Below are positions 4,242-7,495 of a stretch of 7,495 nucleotides of DNA, in pieces; position 1 is the first letter of the stretch; each line of letters starts with the position of its first letter. The notes below the pieces were generated by a model. It made no database searches and was not told where the DNA came from. It saw nothing but the letters and a program-made list of their open reading frames with translations. This DNA is from Bifidobacterium sp. (GTDB lineage Bacteria; Actinomycetota; Actinomycetes; Actinomycetales; Bifidobacteriaceae). A program made the translations under genes and the position numbers. Location of the stretch: assembly GCA_022739095.1 (NCBI GenBank), contig JAIJEI010000094.1:1-7495 (forward strand). Reading direction: 5' to 3'.

Positions 4242-4721
4242 TCAACGCCGATGGTCGGTCAGATAATCGATCGACTGTCGGCGGAACCGGTCGCGCTTCA
4301 CGGCGATGCGGTCGGCCACACCGGCCAGCGTGTCGGCGAGCCGACCGTCCGCATCCTCCATGACGGGCATCGCGTCCAATCCGAGCAGGCGACGGGTCTC
4401 CTCGCGACCGTCCGGCGACAACGCGCCGGACGCCGTGAGCACGGGATGCAACGCGGCCATGCGCGTCTGCTGACGGTCCGCCAACTCGTCGCGCTCCACC
4501 TGCTCGTAGGCGCTGGTCCAAGCGTTGCGTCCGGTGGCCGGGTCGATGACGCCCGGGTCTGACCTGTTCGACCGGACCCGTATGATCGCCGCGACCGCTT
4601 CCATGTCCGTGTCGCAGCCGAGGAGCTCGCCCCACGAGGCGATCGCGTCCAACGGGATGAGATGACCCGTCCCGTCGTCACCGGTCACGGCCAACACGTC
4701 GCCGTAGATGTTCGTTCCCAC
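4242..4721 (-). CDS. Unrecognised 159-residue phage protein
   Basis: A soluble, acidic and Arg-rich protein. The N-terminal third (NIYGDVLAVTGDDGTGHLIP) looks strand-rich, then WGELLGCDTDMEAVAAII and a long helical middle (TSAYEQVERDELADRQQTR), then VADRIAVKRDRFRRQSIDYL at the end. TAGGAGG, which includes the stop codon of the tail-tip gene, is the ribosome site; GTG 4719-4721 sits at better spacing than GTG 4722-4724, so I prefer it, though the earlier one adds only one residue. Coupling to the tail-tip gene makes a role in tail structure or assembly plausible. No recognised domain, signal peptide or membrane segment. Confidence 0.75.
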   Translation of the reverse strand: MGTNIYGDVLAVTGDDGTGHLIPLDAIASWGELLGCDTDMEAVAAIIRVRSNRSDPGVIDPATGRNAWTSAYEQVERDELADRQQTRMAALHPVLTASGALSPDGREETRRLLGLDAMPVMEDADGRLADTLAGVADRIAVKRDRFRRQSIDYLTDHRR

Positions 4722-4729
4722 CACGCCTC

Positions 4730-7495
4730 CTACTGTTTGGCCAGGATGGCGAGCAGCTGAGTGCCGTATGGGATATTGACGCCGTTGCCGACGCCACGCG
4801 CCCACAGGCCGCAGCCGCTCGCCGAATCATTGTTCGAACCGACCATGACCGACCCCATTGCGTCGGCGGAGACATGCGCATGGTATAAGCCGTATTTGGC
4901 CGGGGAGGCATACGTGTACGTCTGCGTCATCCACCCTTCGCCGCTCATTATCCCGTTACGAAAATAGGCCGTCCGGAACGTTCCGCGCCCCTCGCCAAAC
5001 AGGCCGAGGAACCCGCCGAGGTACAGATACCCGGAGTTGATGTCCGCACTTACGCCGACGCTACCGTTCGGATCTGCCGCCGAGAGTTCGGCGGATGTAT
5101 GGTATTTGGACGTCGGGTCGGCCTCCAATACCAGTTGCGCTTTACCGCTCTTGCTGCCTTTGGAATAATCACGGTACGCGGCTAGGAAGGCTTCGCCGGT
5201 TTTGGTGGCGTTGTCCGCCTCCTTGTATTCGCCCAAACGCATGAACGACCCCGGATCGGTGTCGCTCAACCGGCCTCCGTTGATTACGATGGCGGAGACC
5301 TCGCCTTTATAGTTGGTCCGGGATTCCGACGCGATGTAGGCGTCGCGCCCGTCGCGCCCGTGCTGGAATTCGATGCCTGAGCCTTCGGTCTTGTCATCGC
5401 TGTTGATCGTCGACTGTCTGAACGTCGGTGATATTACGACTCGACGGCCGGTGAGGCTCGTCTGGAACGTGCCGGTCAGCAGGTTGTTCGCGCCCTCGCC
5501 GTCCAGATGCACGGTATGGTTCCGCTTCGAGTCCCACATGTCCAGCGCGTTGCCCTTCAGCTTCCAACCCGTGTTGTCGGCGGTGCTGGACTGGACGACC
5601 GGCGCGTTGATGACGGTGCTGGTCATGACTCCCGCGTTGACGGTGGGCGCGGTCAGGGTGCCGTTGGCGAGTATGCCGCCGTCCATCTTCAGGTTGCCGT
5701 TGGTGTCCAGCGCGAATTTCGCGTTGCCCGAGGAATCGTAGCCGACGAGTCCGCCGCTGGTGAGCTTGACGCCCCTGTTCGCGGCGCCCGTGGTCTGTAT
5801 GATCGAGCCGGTGACGGTCACGCCGGAGAGCGTGCTGCCGCTGGTCAGCGAGCCCTTCATGGTCACGCTGCCGTCCATCGAACTCGCGTACAGGGTTATG
5901 CTCCCGTTGGCGTCCTCCAGCACGAGGCCGGCATCGTTCCACAGCATGCGCCCGTTCGTGGTCGTGATCGTCGAACCGGTGACCTGGCTGGCCTTCACGG
6001 TGCCGACGAGGGTCACGCTGCCGGTGGCCGAGTCCGCCGCCAGCGTGCTGGTGCCGGAGGCGTTCTTCAGAACGATTCCCGCGTCGTTGATGGTCAGCCT
6101 GCCGTTCGCGGTCCTGTAGACGGCGCTGGTGATCGTGCCGCCCGTGATGGTCGGCGCGCTCATGCTCGCGTCCGACACGATCGGCGCGTCCATGGTCAGC
6201 TGCCATTTGCCGCTCGAATCGCTGGCGAAGCTCAGCAGGTGCCGGTTGCGGTAGCTGAATATGATGCCCGAGTCGGTGATGGTCACGTTGCCGCCCTCGG
6301 TGCGGTACGTGCCGCCGACGATGGTGCGGCCGTGGAAGAACTCCGCGTCCACAAGCTGCGCGGTGATCGAGCCGGTGGCGATGATGTTGCTGGCGACGAG
6401 GTTGAACTCGTTCCACTGCGTGCCGTCGAACTGTCTCACGGCGGTGACGCGCGAGCTCAACGGCACGAGCACGCTCGCACTGTCGTTCGCCGCGCCCTCC
6501 CAATACGTGTAGAAGTCCGCCAGCAGTGAGGTGCTGTTGTTCGCCTCGCCGAGCCAACGGGTCCAGTATTTCTGGGTTACGAACCAGAAGTCGCCGGCCC
6601 TCACCGTGTTCGACTTGTCGTTGCGCGGGTCGTCGGGCCCCTTGAAGATGGAGTGCATGCCGTCGGCGGTCTTCTGCGCGTTGACCGCGTTGTCGTAGGC
6701 GTCCTGGGCCTTCTTCTCGGCCTCGGCCAGCGCCTTGTCGGTGGCGGCCTTGTTCGCGTTGATCGTCTTGTTCGCCGCCGCGAGGTCGTCCGACACCTTC
6801 TTGGTGGCGGCGTCCTGCGCCTTGTCCACTGAGGCCTGCGCGTTCTTGTTGTCGGTGATGGCCTGCGCGTTCTTCGACACGTCGGCCCTTATCGCCGCGT
6901 CGGCCTTGTCCTGCGCCTCCTTGTTCGCCTCGATCCGCGCGCCGGTCTCGGTGAGTTTTTTGTCGACCACGGCGACCTGCTGGGCCGCGTCGTTCTTCGC
7001 CGCCGCCAGAATCTGTTCGGCGCTCTTGTTCAGATCCTCCTGCGTGAGCACCGGGGCGACCTTGACGCTGGCACTCGCGCTCCACGCCGACTTGTTGCCG
7101 GAATGATCGACGCTCCTGAGCGCGAACCACCATGTGCTGTTCAGTTCAAGCCCGGTCACATGGCAGTAGCCGTCACGCGCCACGCTATCCCGGTATTTCC
7201 AGTTCCCGTTGGAGTCGCTGATGCCGACCTCCACGTGGTCGAAATCCGGTTCCATGCCGCCGCCGGCAGTGTTCCTGCCGTCCCATTGGACGTCAACCAC
7301 GCCCAGCTTGCTGGTGAGTACCGGCTTGCTGGGCACGCTGGGCGGGGTCACATCCGAGGCCACCAAAGCCACGACCACCGGACTCCATTCGCCCAGCCGG
7401 TCGGAATACGTGGGAACCGCGCGCACGCGGAACTCATAGCGTTGCCCGCATTCCAGACCGCCGATGCCCAACGTGAGCCGCTGCGCGTCCGTCAC
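4730..7495 (-). CDS. Tail-tip/fibre protein with FnIII domains, 5' end outside window
   Basis: The last 921 codons of a large structural protein; the frame is open at 7495, so the first codon seen (GTG) is probably internal. Order: end of one fibronectin type III domain (1-52), a second (about 53-146, with VDVQWDG and WWFALRSVD), an Ala/Lys/Asp-rich coiled coil (about 151-282), a linker with GDFWFVTQKYW and a Trp-rich region (283-365), NIIATGSITAQLVDAEFF (370-387), then about five degenerate repeats (394-678) built on GRLTINDAGIVL-type units, and a distal C-terminal domain (680-921) ending NIPYGTQLLAILAKQ. This architecture matches phage tail-tip or minor structural proteins that reach from the baseplate to the host surface. 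The coiled coil suggests a trimer. The stop TAG is at 4730-4732, in the ribosome site of the next gene. The C-terminal domain is the best candidate for the receptor-contact part. Confidence 0.85.
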   Translation of the reverse strand: MTDAQRLTLGIGGLECGQRYEFRVRAVPTYSDRLGEWSPVVVALVASDVTPPSVPSKPVLTSKLGVVDVQWDGRNTAGGGMEPDFDHVEVGISDSNGNWKYRDSVARDGYCHVTGLELNSTWWFALRSVDHSGNKSAWSASASVKVAPVLTQEDLNKSAEQILAAAKNDAAQQVAVVDKKLTETGARIEANKEAQDKADAAIRADVSKNAQAITDNKNAQASVDKAQDAATKKVSDDLAAANKTINANKAATDKALAEAEKKAQDAYDNAVNAQKTADGMHSIFKGPDDPRNDKSNTVRAGDFWFVTQKYWTRWLGEANNSTSLLADFYTYWEGAANDSASVLVPLSSRVTAVRQFDGTQWNEFNLVASNIIATGSITAQLVDAEFFHGRTIVGGTYRTEGGNVTITDSGIIFSYRNRHLLSFASDSSGKWQLTMDAPIVSDASMSAPTITGGTITSAVYRTANGRLTINDAGIVLKNASGTSTLAADSATGSVTLVGTVKASQVTGSTITTTNGRMLWNDAGLVLEDANGSITLYASSMDGSVTMKGSLTSGSTLSGVTVTGSIIQTTGAANRGVKLTSGGLVGYDSSGNAKFALDTNGNLKMDGGILANGTLTAPTVNAGVMTSTVINAPVVQSSTADNTGWKLKGNALDMWDSKRNHTVHLDGEGANNLLTGTFQTSLTGRRVVISPTFRQSTINSDDKTEGSGIEFQHGRDGRDAYIASESRTNYKGEVSAIVINGGRLSDTDPGSFMRLGEYKEADNATKTGEAFLAAYRDYSKGSKSGKAQLVLEADPTSKYHTSAELSAADPNGSVGVSADINSGYLYLGGFLGLFGEGRGTFRTAYFRNGIMSGEGWMTQTYTYASPAKYGLYHAHVSADAMGSVMVGSNNDSASGCGLWARGVGNGVNIPYGTQLLAILAKQ
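5462..6316 (-). repeat. Degenerate ~55-residue tandem repeats in the tail-tip protein
   Basis: Five units can be aligned by eye: from GGTYRTEGGNVTITDSGIIF, AVYRTANGRLTINDAGIVL, TITTTNGRMLWNDAGLVL, IIQTTGAANRGVKLTSGGLV and VVQSSTADNTGWKLKGNAL. Each has a Thr/Asn-rich turn, a DAG-type corner, a hydrophobic strand, a charged strand and a MDG- or SATG-type turn leading to a new T-G-x-I start. Most units are 50-65 residues, consistent with a repeating beta shaft. The two middle units are most alike. Confidence 0.6.

Noticed and set aside
4141..4635. Minus- and plus-strand frames across the 159-residue gene and its downstream gap
   Set aside because: Composition is typical of shadow frames, and the 159-residue frame alone has a proper ribosome site and a balanced protein.
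5394..7133. Long minus-strand frame of 579 codons overlapping the tail-tip gene
   Set aside because: Extreme Arg/Gly/His/Gln content and no domain; it is an offset-frame shadow of the coiled coil and repeat region of the tail-tip gene.
1..7495. Search for a diversity-generating retroelement, CRISPR array, toxin-antitoxin pair or recombinase
   Set aside because: No reverse transcriptase, recombinase, regularly spaced repeats or paired small toxin/antitoxin-type genes can be seen on either strand.

Overview
This window looks like the late end of a tailed-phage genome, most likely a prophage of a high-GC actinobacterium, with Bifidobacterium as my best guess. The guess rests on GC-rich coding sequence (41 of 60 bases by hand count at 6721-6780), an exported GH25 lysozyme with two LysM-like repeats, and small tail modules with the NL-x-PNP ... 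YF-x-GDT signature that I associate with actinophage minor tail proteins. All convincing genes are on the minus strand, so they read from right to left. I see no plus-strand gene, integrase, tRNA, transposase or CRISPR array.

Tail end (7495 to 2242). The 3' 921 codons of a large tail-tip/fibre protein come first: fibronectin type III domains, a long coiled coil, then degenerate repeats of about 55 residues. Two unrecognised small genes (4242-4721, 3842-4138), separated by a strong hairpin, follow. Then come a 56-residue coiled-coil protein with a TTG start and three related stand-alone modules (3143-3607, 2750-3115, 2242-2730). These share N-terminal and C-terminal motifs and, at the 3' ends of two of them, clear nucleotide identity. 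The outer two are visibly AT-richer than the rest. The first has a run of nine G near its 3' end, a plausible slippage site that would alter the conserved C-terminal motif.

Membrane/lysis end (2223 to 1). A 129-residue protein with one N-terminal membrane segment overlaps, by ATGA, a 28-codon gene for a one-span membrane peptide. A good rho-independent terminator follows. Then come the lysozyme (signal peptide, GH25, linker, two LysM-like repeats), a small coiled-coil gene whose frame is intact only if one C of a CCCC run is skipped or absent, and a two-span holin. A GC-rich hairpin at the window edge is probably the operon terminator, cut off before any T-run.

Working model: the tail-tip protein and the three small modules act in adsorption to the host surface; the holin, lysozyme and tiny membrane proteins act in lysis. 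The least ordinary features are the tandem module cassettes with the G9 tract, the CCCC frameshift inside a hairpin, and the terminator placed between the tail and lysis blocks.
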